Shown here: piece by piece, positions 46,352 through 57,503 of the stretch
How the letters are laid out: every line of letters begins with the position of its first letter
How positions within the stretch are numbered: position 1 is the stretch's first letter
Program-made: the position numbers and the translations under genes
The notes under the pieces: generated by a model
The model's input: the letters and a program-made list of their open reading frames with translations, nothing else
Database searches by the model: none
What the model was told of the DNA's origin: nothing
Assembly (NCBI RefSeq): GCF_012489685.1
Contig: NC_080042.1
Location: 50,334,066-50,398,065, forward strand
Direction: 5' to 3'
DNA: 64,000 nucleotides
Origin: Lotus japonicus
Taxonomy: Eukaryota > Streptophyta > Magnoliopsida > Fabales > Fabaceae

Positions 46352-48238
46352 ATGTCTCAAAGTTTAGGAAAGAAGGAATCTGTCAAGGCCAAGATTGAAA
46401 GAACTGCTAAAGGAGTCAAGTGTATGGGTTTGAAGAGTGATTCTTCTCAACCATCTTCTGTGTCCAAGAAAGCTCCCAAGAAGATGAGATCAAGAAACCC
46501 AACGTGTAAGGTCTACAAATCACAGGTCAAGAACAGCAAAACCCCAAATGTTCCTATCCTTGAGAATGTTCCTGACGAAGAGGAAATCAATGTTGAAGAC
46601 TCTCCTGTGAAATCGCCTCCTGATGTTGTGCCTGATGTTGAGACATCTGGGTCTAAGGAAAGTTCTGCTCAAGAAAATCCTGGAAAGGATTCCACTTCTC
46701 ATGAAGATTCAGGCGATGCTACCCAGCCTGATATCTCTGTTTCATCCTCTTCGAAGGATGCTGATCCAAAGAATGGTAACTCTGAGGGTATCAATTCTGA
46801 AGAGCCAATCCAGGCTCCAGCCTCTGTTCAGAACATCTCTGATGATGATTCTGATGATGTTCCTCTGACTGAGTCCTTTGCTGATAGTGTTGCTGCGAGG
46901 ATGAAGAAGAAAAGAAGGGTTTCTTCTCCTGAAGTCACTCCTACTCCATCAAAGAAATTCAGGTCTTCACCTATAACCTACAAGTCACGACAGGCTAGTG
47001 TGAAGAGTAAGGGAAAGCAAAAGGAAGACAAGACTCCCAATGAGAAGAAGAAGAGGAAGATTCCAGTTGAAGTTGAAGACTCTGAGTTAGATGTTGAAGT
47101 CAGTGTCCAGGACATTCGATCTTTTGAGAAAAAGAAGTTTTCTAGTAAGCGTATTCCTCAGAATGTTCCTGCTGTTCCTATTGATAGAGTGTCTTTCCAC
47201 TTAGAAGAGAATGTTCAGAAGTGGAAGTTTGTTTGCTAGAGGAGAATGGCCAAGGAAAGGGAAGTTGGCTCTGATGTTCTTGAATGCAGAGATGTTATTG
47301 CACTAATGGAGAAAGCAGGTCTGATGAAGACTATTCAGAATGTTGGAAGGTGCTATGAGAAGCTTGTGAGAGAGTTCTTGGTGAACCTCTCTGTTGATGT
47401 TGGACTTCCTGATAGTGCAGAATTTAGGAAAGTCTATGTGAGGGATGAGTGTGTTGTGTTCTCACCTGCTGTGATCAATCAAGCACTTGGCAGAAGTGCT
47501 CTTGAATTTGTTGATGAAGAAGTGTCCATGGATGATGTGGCCAAGGAACTTACTGCTGGTTATGTGAAGAAGTGGCCTAGCAAGAAGTTGTTGTCTACTG
47601 GAAATCTCAGTGTGAAGTATGCTATCCTTAACATGATTGGTGCTGTGAATTGGGTTCCTACTCAGCATACCTCTGGTGTTTCTGCAACGCTTGCCAAATT
47701 GATCTATAGGATTGGCAAGTCTATTGCTTTTGATTTTGGAACTTTTGTGTTTGAGCAGACATTGAAGCATGCTGATACTTGTGCTGTGAAGCTGCCTGTT
47801 TCATTTCCTTCCCTTATCTCTGAGATCATTCTCAAGCAGCATCCTCAAATTCTCAGGGCTGATGAAGTGGCTATGTCTAGTGGTGTTCCAATCACCTTGG
47901 ATCAACGTTTATTTATGGAGCCACATGTCCTAGACATTGCTATGCCAACCAGCAGGACAGCTGCCCCTCCTGTGACTGAATCTGGCCATAAGGCCATAAT
48001 TGCTGAATTACTGGAAGTCTCCAAGGCTTTGCAGGAGACAATCAGGGTGAGCACTGCCAGGAAGCTCAAGGTTGATGCTTTGCTACTCCAGCTGCAGGAA
48101 GAAGAACGCCAAGGTGGTGAGCAAAGTGCTACTGCTACAGCTGCTCAGAATGTGAGCAATGAAGAGGAGGAAGGATCTGATGAGAGTACAGAGGAGAGTG
48201 CAGAAGGATCAGGAGAGGAGTCTAGTTCTGAAGACTAG
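46352..48238 (+). pseudogene. Third ORF (envelope-position) of the plus Sirevirus
   Basis: The ATG at 46352 begins MSQSLGKKESVKAKIERT. The frame runs to a TAG at 47237-47239 and continues in the same frame (47246-48238), so one nonsense codon splits it. The first half is Ser/Pro/Lys-rich with nuclear-signal-like clusters (MKKKRRVSS, EKKKRKIPVE). The second half has a globular part (YEKLVREFLVNLSVDVG, FSPAVINQALGRSA, LSVKYAILNMIGAVNW) followed by a Glu/Ser-rich tail. The globular part lines up with residues 50-200 of the minus-strand third ORF. I see no signal peptide or transmembrane span. Confidence 0.78.
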
Positions 48239-48834
48239 TTTGCTATGTTCTTTTGCTATTTTCTTTTGTTTTTGGATGTATTTGTGCACCCTTTGCAAAT
48301 TTGTGCTAAAAAGGGGGAGTAGTAGTTTGAAGTTTGAAGTAACTATCTGCTATGGTCTGAGATGCTTTGTACGACTGCTGTGAAGACCTATGTTACTACT
48401 GTGAAGTTGCTTTGCTTCTGTGAAGATTATGTGTGTTTTGCTAGTGTTAGCTTTGTTCTGAAGACAAGTTCAAGACATGGCCTTGTTTGTTTCAAGTTGC
48501 ATCTTCAACATCTTCTGGTTTTATGTGGCTAGCTTAGCTTAGCTTTATGAGGATAGCTTATGTGCTGCTAGCTTCTGATAGTAGTATTTCTGATACACTG
48601 ATGTTCAAGCTGATCTATTTTGGTGTCATTATGTGCTAAGGCTTGATTGTACTTCGGGTTGTGTGTTTGTGCTGCAAAGTGTTTTGTTCCAACTATGCCT
48701 TTTGAAGTATGGTAGTTGGTTGTGTGGATGCATCAGTTGAGGGGGAGCTCTGACTAAGGGGGAGAATTGTTTCTCTAGTTTTTATCCTCTCTGATTGTGA
48801 GTTGTTTTAGATAAAATTTGACAAAGGGGGAGAT
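48239..48834 (+). other. Multi-PPT region of the plus Sirevirus
   Basis: GGGGGAG motifs occur near 48312, 48742, 48760 and 48826; the last, ACAAAGGGGGAGAT, directly precedes the LTR and is the working PPT. No coding frame and no counterpart of the antisense ORF seen at 30390-30827. Confidence 0.82.
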
Positions 48835-49673
48835 TGTTGGAACATGTTGCCATGCATTTTGTCAAAACAACCGATTATCGAAGCAGATGCCGTGGCATCT
48901 GATTCCGTGAAGCTAGGGCATCAGTTCTCAGCTTGTGTTTCTGTTGTGGGCCCTCTGAAGATTTACTGAAGATATGCTTTTGAGTTACTTGAGGAGCAAG
49001 TAGCTATTCCAGAAGGGTTTTATTTGTTGGGTTGTTATTTGTTGAAACAATCTTTGTTAAAAGATTGGTTTCTATCTTTTCTTGTGCAATAAGAAACCGA
49101 ATCTATCAAGATTGCGTTTTGAATTGCTGTTACTGCAATATGTTTCTTCAGCCCGTGCCAACTCTAAAGCCCATGCTACCGCTGCTGAAGTCGATAAAAG
49201 GATGAAGACCTAAAACATGAAGATGACCGAAGCTGATAGAGAGAGATCGAGTGTTTTAGGATTTGTTATTGTGCTTTGTCCTTTGTTAATTGTGAATCCT
49301 CTTTGCTCACTGATTCTATAAAGCAAAGAGAGGTTTTGTGTTGTTTGATTGCATTCAAACTCTGATTGTTCATTGTGTTCACCAATCACTATGGCAGTGA
49401 TTGAGAGGAAGTGAGAGGGGCTCTCATACTTAGGTTGAGATTCTAAGTAGAAATACACTGGGTAGATTATGAAGTGAACTATGAACTGAGTTGTTCATGA
49501 GTGTCTGTAATTCCTAAATCTTGAGATTGGTGAAAGTTTTTCACTGAACTGGGTTAACAATTACTGTGTGTTATTGTTTCTGTTGTTAAGTTTTGTTTTA
49601 CTGTTAAGTGGTTGTCGAACCTCTTGTCCCAGCATCGTGCAAGACAATCATATCAGAGGGAACCTGAATTACA
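48835..49673 (+). repeat. 3' LTR of the plus Sirevirus
   Basis: 839 bp from TGTTGGAACATG to GAATTACA, followed by the TSD ATATT. This full copy shows what was lost from the split 5' LTR. Confidence 0.94.
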
Positions 49674-49711
49674 ATATTTATTGATGTGTCAAATATAATA
49701 GTAACCTTCGC

Positions 49712-49738
49712 TGTGCAGCGCACGGGGAAAAACCCTAG
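49712..49738 (+). other. Helitron 3' terminus (hairpin plus CTAG)
   Basis: CTGTGCAGCGCACGG forms a short stem, then CTAG at 49735-49738 followed by T. It closely resembles 13111-13139. It sits 34 bases beyond the Sirevirus TSD, so the Sirevirus landed just inside this Helitron end. Confidence 0.85.
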
Positions 49739-50595
49739 TTGTGTATCAAAAGCCTAATAAAAGGTTAATAGTGTACTTTGAAGTGATTGTAGTTACTAGT
49801 TTGAAACTGCTGGCAGGCCTAGTACTGTTTAGGCTGAGGCTGATCATATGGGCCTCTTTTTTGTCAATATCTTATGGGCCTTAGAATCAGTTTTTTCGTT
49901 GGAACTACTTCTTGGGCTCAGCCCATTTCAATGAAGGTATTTTGACCAAAAGAAAAAGAGGAATATCCGAGAGGATGTGAAACTCTAATGTCTACACATG
50001 ATTTGGAGGTAGATATCATAAAATGAAGATATACTATAGGATGATAACTTATTAACTACCAAAATGTGTAAAGCTATGATTAATTAGAAACTCAGAAACT
50101 TTACTGATTCCTTAGTGTAGAGATGCCATTGTTGTATTTGAAGGGTGTATAAATTATGCTTCAGAAGTATTTCTTATCATCTGTGATTAGATCCTGTTAC
50201 TGAATAAAATCTCAGATCCAAAAAGCACCTTATTTATAGGACATCCACGGCTTATCAAGTACAGTATCAAATTCAATTGATACTGATAATTTACTCATAC
50301 TTTATACACTCTTATTTTACAAAATATTAAGATGGGAACGGTTTTTACAAAAACAGGCACATCATACACAAACTCACATTCTACTAACTACACATGGTCA
50401 CTGGAACAATCAAAACTCCTACTTTTGTTCCTCACATGCTTGACTACTGAAGATTATTAGGCACAAGACACTCATAATCTTCTTTTTCTTTTGAAAGACT
50501 CAATACCATGCTCACAAATACAAGAAAATTCGCTTCACCATAATTTTGCTTTCACGGTGATTTTTTACCATGTATCCAAATATGCACTCAGAGTC
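49739..50595 (-). other. Downstream flank and likely 3' UTR of the anion-channel gene
   Basis: No coding frame. On the minus strand this follows the channel stop codon; the part nearest the gene is probably the 3' UTR. A poly(A) site cannot be placed with certainty. Confidence 0.5.
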
Positions 50596-53500
50596 TCAGA
50601 CACACGGTGAATTCCCTGACTCACTGGAGTGAGGTACTGGGGTAATATCTTCTAAATTAATCTCATCTGGGTTCACAAACTTCAAGAAATTCTCAATCTC
50701 TTTGGCATCTTGGCTCCCATGTCTAAAGCCTAACCACTTCTTATGTGGCTTTCTCTTCCTATCACTGATTGCAATGGCAATGTCATTGGGGAAGAGGTCC
50801 CGGAACACAAAGGCATGCAAAATGGTTGACACAAGCAGTGCTGTTACAATGAGAGTGGATATGAGAGCTAGAACAACACACAGTGTCTTGGTAACCACAT
50901 TTGGGACTTGATTTGAGTATCTTATAGTTGCAATTGCTGCACCAGTCATTGGAAATGTATAGGCCCACCAAGCAAGAGAAAATCTGCATAATAAAATCAA
51001 ATATGCTTGTTAGAAATCTCATTAGTATTATACGAAATTTGAGTAATAGCATTTTTCGATCAGCTTCTAATTACTCAATCAATTCTGAAACTCAGAAGGT
51101 ACAGTGAGTAGCTTCTCCAGAGAATTAATTCTGATTTTAGAATCAACTGTAGAAGGATTTTTAGACATGCACTAGACAATATAAGAGATTCTGGATGAAA
51201 CTTACTTGAATCCTCTGAAAAAATTGATCCGGACAGCCTGCAAAAGCATATGAAAATGAAACTACTAAGTAATTCTGAATTTCTGATATTAGAAAGAGAC
51301 TCTTTGAAACGATAAGGGCTGAATCTCAACTACATATGGAAGCTAAACAACAATAAATAAAAACTTACCAGCGAGAAATAAAGGAAAAGGGCAATGAAAT
51401 AGGCGATCCGCGATCCATAATCGAAAGAGCCCTGAATCTTAGCCCAAGCCATTGAAGCAACACTAGGTGCTGCAACAAAGAGAAAGAACACTGGATGGAG
51501 CTCTTTAGGGAGGGTCTCATTTGTGGGAAGTCTCTGGTAGAGAGTAACAAACAACACAGTGTAATGAGCCAACCCAACAGCAAAGAAGAAGATAGGCCCT
51601 TCTTTTAGACCTATAGAAGCTCCAAATAAAGCCCCCACAAAGTTTCCAACAATTGATAAATGATTTGAAGGGTTCGCCACCTTTGAAAGCCTCCTTTGGC
51701 CCCCAGACATCCACTGTCCATAGATCTTAAGCTCAAGGCAGAAAATTGGTGTCATTAGAATGTACCAAAGGGAGTGGTGAAGGACTTTGGTGAATGATGG
51801 TGGAACCCCCATAGCCAAGAACAAGAGAGCTATCCACGGGGCGAAGAAGAAGTTGACACGGATAGGGTGGTAGTACTCGCGACGAACCGCCTCGAAGTAG
51901 AGAATGATTTTAAGAGTGTATATGGCGAAAACGGTCGTGATAAGAGCAACCGAGATGATCCACAAGATTAGGTTCACTTTGAGGCTTATGTGGAGAAACT
52001 CAGTGGAAGGGGATGTGGCTAAAGTTTTCCAGAGAATGGCTTGGCTGCTAACTCCAAGGCAGATACCGAAAGATGAAACTGGAAACCGGAGAAGAAATGG
52101 CCATCGACTGTCATCTGGAAGCACAATCTCTTCTGAGGACTGGATGAGAAAAACAAAACATGTCCAAATATGTTACAATCATCAATAAGTAAAATATGAT
52201 GTTGTTGAGTTTGATGCAAATAGAAGATGTCTACTTATAGATTATTGATTCATAGCATATTTGGATAAACTTCTCTTATCCCATAATCAATTCTTAGAAC
52301 ATAAGCTACTTATAGAGGCTGCTTCACACAGTTGATTATGGCTTCAGAATCAATTCTATAAGGATTTCCAAACATGGTTCCATACTCAGGGTAGGAATAA
52401 ATTTGGTTCAACTTAAATAAGGTTTTGGTTCAAGACTTCAAGGATTCTATTGTGTATGTAAAAGATATTGGGACAGCTTACCCCTTACTCTAGATTATTG
52501 AATATATATATACCGCAAGATTTAAACCAAAAATGGTTACTAATATACAATTACATGAGTTTCAATTAACACTGAGAATGTGGTGTGATACTATTTATAT
52601 ACAGAATATACATGATCTTCATAAAATGGATGCTTATTATGGGATTACCAAAAATTGCATTGCCTATGATTTGGTGGGTTATTTTTAACATATACTAATA
52701 TTTTGGATCTGCTTATTATTTCTCAAAATCAATTCGGGCACCTTTAAAGCTAGTTAAACAAACCCTTCTCCCTATAATTAATTTTGACTCTAGAATCAAT
52801 TCTAGAAAACCTTCCAAACATGTTAATAATTGAATTTAAGTTGGTAAAGATATTCACATACCCTAAGAGTTTCTAACTCTGGACCTTCCAATGCATCGAA
52901 ATATCGGTCAACCGGTAAAGGCCTATCAATAGTACTCCTCTTGGAGCTGTTGCCATCTTCTGCAGAATCTTCAGGCGTCTTTCCGCGTAGCATTGTCAAC
53001 TGTCTCTCAAGTGTCCCAGACCATGTTTTGAAAGAATCAAACCTCTTATCCCTGAACATTTTGATGCCAGCATGGTTGGAAATTTTGGCACTATTATTAG
53101 TAGCTCCCTCTGGGTAAGCAGAACCTTTTGGCATTGGTTGAGAGTAACACTTTGATGAGTGTGGAGGCAGAGAACCTGCAGTTCCTGGCTCAGTTGAGGG
53201 AATTGGAACCACGGTTTCGCCGCTAAAATACACTTTTTTGTTGCTAGTTTGCTGAAGCTGAATTTCTTCAGAAGATAGTGGCATGCTGACAGAAGGCTTC
53301 CTTTGATGTTTGATCACTAAAGGTTCATCATGCTTTCTTCCTGGTGAGGTTGCTTCATGTCCCTATATCAAACATGAGAACACTCTAAGATTTTGCTTAT
53401 ATGACAAAAATCATAACCACGAAACATGAAATTTGTAAAATCCCAAAGAATTTAAAATAATACATGCATTCTAAGGCCTGTTTGGTTTCATTTACCGTTA

Positions 53501-53716
53501 GAAAGTATGAAAACATGAAAATAATAAATTTCGAAGCATTTTTGTTGAATTAGTAAAGGAATCTTTAAATATGAGTCTTACTTTGTTAGCTGGGCTGGGA
53601 AGTGAAGAGCCGAAAGTGTCAAAACCATCAACATCACATGATGAGATGTATTGGATCAGAGATGGAACTTCAGGAGATCTTTGTTCTGTAATTTCAATTA
53701 CAAAGTTGTTTTCCAT
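50596..53716 (-). CDS. SLAH3: SLAC1-family slow anion channel (SLAH2/SLAH3-like), 5 coding exons
   Basis: Exons on the minus strand are 53716-53582, 53362-52862, 52139-51369, 51237-51206 (32 bp) and 50983-50596. They sum to 1827 bases, 608 codons plus stop, all with GT/AG borders. Residues 1-212 are a hydrophilic, Ser/Thr-rich cytosolic N-terminus starting MENNFVIEITEQRSPEVPSL. The channel domain runs from about 220 (LRFPVSSFGICLGVSSQAI) with about ten membrane segments, including GLAHYTVLFVTLYQRLP, HPVFFLFVAAPSVASMAW and FSLAWWAYTFPMTGAAI. A cytosolic tail ends the protein. The family passes chloride and nitrate out of plant cells at the plasma membrane; SLAC1/SLAH3 are switched on by SnRK2, CPK and CIPK kinases acting on the termini. 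The long N-terminus favours SLAH2/SLAH3 over SLAH1/SLAH4, but I cannot separate those two. No stop or frameshift, so probably functional. Confidence 0.9.
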
Positions 53717-53723
53717 GCTAGAC

Positions 53724-54870
53724 CTGAAAAGGTAGATTAAGATTCAGTGATAAGAGAAGACTCCCTTAACAAAGTGCTTTCCACTTTGCAAAATCAGTTA
53801 CATCAGATCACAATCAAATTGTAAGAACTGATTCTTATTGATTTGAATGGTAAATATTACAATGATATAGACAGTTTTCTCTTACAGTCAGAATGACAAT
53901 TACATATAATTTGAAATTCAGACACAATAAATGCAATGATACAAAATATTACTAATGGAAAAATTAAGAGTTTAAGACAGCATCACACTCCATAATATTA
54001 GGAGACAAATCAGGGATTTGAACAGAGGATCTGATATTCTAAATTTCTAATCAGCAAGCTTAAAGGAACAAACAAGTAAAGCTGATTAAAAGGGTTGCAA
54101 AATCAAGAACCAAATTACATAGAGAACAGAAAAATTAGATGGTTGAGCAAGAACTATGCATCAGCTATGCCTATCAGTTAAATCTTGCCCACATGTACTT
54201 ACTTACTTCAGAGGGCACTTTTTTTCTTTTCTGAGAAATAATTTTCCTGTCTTTGGTATGAACTCCTTTAAACAAATCTAAAGAGCAATGCTCAATAACA
54301 AGGGGAGCAAATCAATGAATATGGAGACATCTTTTTCCTAGCTAAGAACTCTTCATTCCTTAAGTAAGGTTCATCATGTCATCCATAATTATCAAAGTAG
54401 GTGAACTCGTTGTCCTTTTTCCCTCCCCAGAAATTAATGGACAGAAACAACAGACAAGGACCATTAAGCATTATTATAAAGGAATTAATTTAAGTCCTTC
54501 ACTCCTTCTCACCTTCTCCAGGAACAGTATCAACATTTTTTTTTGATAATAGTATCAACATTTATTATTTTGTCTAAAGCCATAAATGTTACATACCCCA
54601 GCAATCAATCTGATTCATACTGTTCTTAGATCCACATGAAGATATGAAGAGCCTATCATTAAAAACTTGAAAATCATAAAAGAAAGAAAGACATCAAACA
54701 CTCATGAAACTCATACAAACAAAACCCAGAAAATCATTGGCCACCTAATCCAGCTGGGAAGGAAACATTACATGAAAATTCAAGTTACTTGAATTCAGCA
54801 GAGAAGAAAAGAAAGAAGAAAAAGCATGAGCTTCCAGAAAAATGAGAATGGAAACAACGTATAATGGGTT
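53724..54870 (-). other. Leader region of the channel gene, probable 5' UTR intron
   Basis: Seven bases before the ATG the minus strand has a good acceptor (ACCTTTTCAG at 53724 on), and the TATA-like box lies 1.2 kb upstream, so the leader is probably spliced. The donor is uncertain; GTAAGTAAGTAC near 54195-54207 is one candidate. No coding frame. Confidence 0.5.
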
Positions 54871-54898
54871 GAAGTGATGAAATTAGTTTGGTGGCTAA

Positions 54899-54908
54899 CT
54901 ATATATAG
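54899..54908 (-). promoter_or_regulatory. TATA-like box for the channel gene
   Basis: The minus strand reads CACTATATATAGTTAG here, in an otherwise plain stretch upstream of the gene. Transcription would start near 54870. Placement is by position and motif only. Confidence 0.45.
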
Positions 54909-55029
54909 TGCTAGGCTGTGGTAGGCCAAGTGTATATTGCAGCTATTACGTTCAAAGCACCTCATTTTGTTAGATAATCTCGGCTGCTTATCTGTTTTCT
55001 TTGTTTGAAAATGACGCGTCCGCAATGGA

Positions 55030-55788
55030 AGTGATTTTGGTCAATATTTGCAAATTATGAGATTTTGACTCCCAATTGATTTTTCTGCATTAATTTAGAT
55101 ACCACCCTTTACATTTTTATGAATTTTTCCGCAAATAATACTGTATGTATAGTTTGTATTCGGAAATCTTATTTATGGTGTGTAATTAGTTGATATAAAT
55201 GCAGATACAGAGGTGGTAAAAAAATATGTTGTTATCAACGCGTGGTTAATTAAAGTGGTGATTTCCCTTAAATAAAATCTTGAGTTTGTGTTTTGTGGAT
55301 GAAACAAATTTCGCTAGAAAAGATAACCTTATTATAAGTAGATGTTTCTGACTCGAATATGATTGTTACCGAGAAGGGTAAATATAAGAAAAAAAATTAA
55401 TGTTGTTAGATTGTTTTCTTTGCAAATAGTTAAATGTGACTGCAGGTAACGTTAAAAAAGATGATAGCAAGGTATATATGTTTAGAATTTATCTAATTAA
55501 AGGCAGTTTATAAAACAATTTTTTTTATAAAAACTAAGTAAAAAAAAAAACTCCAACACTTGTTACCGACATGTCTAGCATAAATGATAGATAATTGCAT
55601 TGCTTAAGCATTTAATAGAGAGTTTAATGTACAGGAAAAATAATTTTTCAACAGGTCTACCCACTTAATTTAGTTTCAAAACCTCAAGGACATAATTTCA
55701 TGAATGTGGATTTGTATACTTTAATTTCATGCAACCAAAACTCTAATCAACTTGTGGTTCAAACGAAAATTTTCATTATATTGTCACA
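55030..55788 (+). other. Upstream flank, AT-rich, no feature
   Basis: No gene or repeat recognised. It may contain promoter elements of the channel gene. Confidence 0.4.
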
Positions 55789-55797
55789 TAAATTGAA

Positions 55798-55941
55798 GGG
55801 TTAATCGTCTACTTGATTCTGTCTTTGTCTCGCCGTCTGAAATTAGTCCCTCCCCGGAACCAAGTAAACGATTAACCCTAAATTGAAGGGACTAATTTCA
55901 GACGGCGAGACAAAGACAGGGACCAAGTAGACGATTAACCC
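55798..55941. mobile_element. Small Mutator-like foldback, tandem with three TSD copies
   Basis: GGGTTAATCGTCTACTTG at the left and the reverse complement at the right. The 9-base string TAAATTGAA occurs at 55789-55797, 55879-55887 and 55942-55950. The middle copy separates a left piece (55798-55878) from a right piece (55888-55941). The GTCTTTGTCTCGCCGTCTGA block in both arms is also in foldback element 3. Confidence 0.82.
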
Positions 55942-55950
55942 TAAATTGAA

Positions 55951-56858
55951 TTATAAAAATTAGACATTGTTGTCAATTGCGTAAACACTGTGTTTGAAAG
56001 AAAAAAATGTTAGAAAATGCAAAACTCATGCCTAGCCTAAAACAATAAAATGAAGTCAACGATGTTTTACATTTTTGTTTCTACGCGTGTCAGCTGCCTA
56101 TCGTTGTGTATTTTTCAAATTAAAGAATATCTCAATAAAAAATTCATACTTGAAGAAAAAAATACTGCTATTTAAAAGAAGTGTTTTTAATCATAAGGTT
56201 ATTCTTTTTTTTTAAACAATAATAAGGTTATTCTTAATAACAAGGATAAGAAAAATGAAAAAGAAGAATACTTGTTATTTATTCACATAATCACATCCAC
56301 GATGACAAAGCATCATAAAATAGTAAAATACCATGGAGGCAAGTCACACCATTAATAAAATGCTAAAGTTATTTTCTAACTGAACAGTTGTGCTCGACAA
56401 AATATAAAATTGTTAAATAAGAAGAGTTAGTGAGTAAAGATAAAAGATAAAAGATTAAAAAACAAGTCATCACTCATCATACATATCAATATAATAATGT
56501 ATCAAATAGTATAAAAGTAGAAAGTGCGCGTAAAAGTAATTTACATTTTACAGTGGTGAATTAATTTAAAATTGGAGTTGAATTTTGAAAGCTATTGGAG
56601 TAGGTAACGTAGTACGACGTGGGCCTACAATTACACTGAGTAAAATTGTCTTGCATGTTTTTGGGTCGTAACTTCAGTGGATTTTTAGTGCCCGCAAAAT
56701 TTAGAACTGGATGTTCTGGAAAACAATACTGGCTTCGACGAAGAGGCATTATCATGGAAACAATAAATATATTAATGTGAAAAAGGTACTACTACTACTA
56801 GTACTATTATTATCTTCCAAACAAGTGGAAGGGAAAAGTGATCAGGGGAAAAAGCTCA
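55951..56858 (+). other. AT-rich intergenic DNA, no feature
   Basis: Only short chance frames. Nothing recognised. Confidence 0.4.
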
Positions 56859-56867
56859 AAGAAATTA

Positions 56868-57494
56868 GGTTTAAATATTCTGTCATACGAAAATAAGTCT
56901 CTGAAATTTTTTTTTCCGATTCCGAATCCCTAGAAATTTTTTTTAATCAGAATAAGTCCCTACTCGTGTTTCCAGTCTATGTGGCTCAATTTTTGCTGAG
57001 TCATTTATTCCACGTGGCTTTTCAATTTTTTTAAATACACATGGATTAAAAAAATAAAATTAAACATTTAAATTTAAAATTAAAATCTTATTAACCTAAT
57101 TAACCATAAATCTAATTAACCCTAAATCCCTAAAAAGATTTTAATTTTAAATTTAAATGTTTAAATTTAAAATTAAAATCTTGTTAACCTAATTAACCCT
57201 AAATCTAATTAACCATAAATCCCTAAATCTAATTAACCCTAAATCTCTAAAAAGATTTTAATTTTAAATTTACGTGTTTAATTTTATTTTTTTAATCAAT
57301 GTGTATTTAGAAAAAATAGAAAAGCCACGTGGAATAAATGACTCAGCAAAAATTGTGCCACATAGGCTGGAAACACAAGTAGGGACTTATTCTGATTAAA
57401 AAAAAATTTCAGGGATTCGGAATCGGAAAAAAAAAATTCAGGTACTTATTTTCGTACGGCAGACAATTTCAGGGACCTCTAGAGTATTTAAGCC
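56868..57494. mobile_element. Mutator-like foldback element 5 (9-bp TSD), 627 bp
   Basis: Inverted arms (left ...AAATAAGTCTCTGAAATT, right the reverse complement) of about 250 bases, flanked by AAGAAATTA at 56859-56867 and 57495-57503. The centre carries AACCTAATTAACCCTAAATC repeats. Non-coding. Confidence 0.87.
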
Positions 57495-57503
57495 AAGAAA
57501 TTA

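Larger units (their letters stand above)
26106..49673 (+). mobile_element. Plus-strand Sirevirus, split by nested insertions
   Basis: The element starts TGTTGGAACATG at 26106 and ends GAATTACA at 49673. The 5-bp duplication ATATT flanks it at 26101-26105 and 49674-49678, which proves that the 38 bases at 26106-26143 and the body at 40517-49673 were one element. Order in the body is 5' LTR, PBS, gag-pol, envelope-position ORF, repeated PPT motifs, 3' LTR. The LTR parts that can be compared differ by about 14 substitutions over roughly 660 bases plus a 39-base deletion, so it is older than the gag-only copy. Its genes carry several nonsense codons. Confidence 0.9.
13140..49738 (+). mobile_element. 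Putative second Helitron, expanded by nested insertions
   Basis: The left end TCTATTTATATATAT (13140 on) fits plant Helitron 5' ends. The right end at 49712-49738 has the hairpin and CTAG|T. Between them every large block is a later insertion with its own TSD. Without the Sirevirus nest (26106-49673) about 13 kb remains, and less without the other insertions. No Rep or helicase gene of its own is visible, so it would be non-autonomous. The pairing of these two ends is an inference; TCTATACTATTAAC at 21797, preceded by A, is an alternative left end. Confidence 0.45.
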
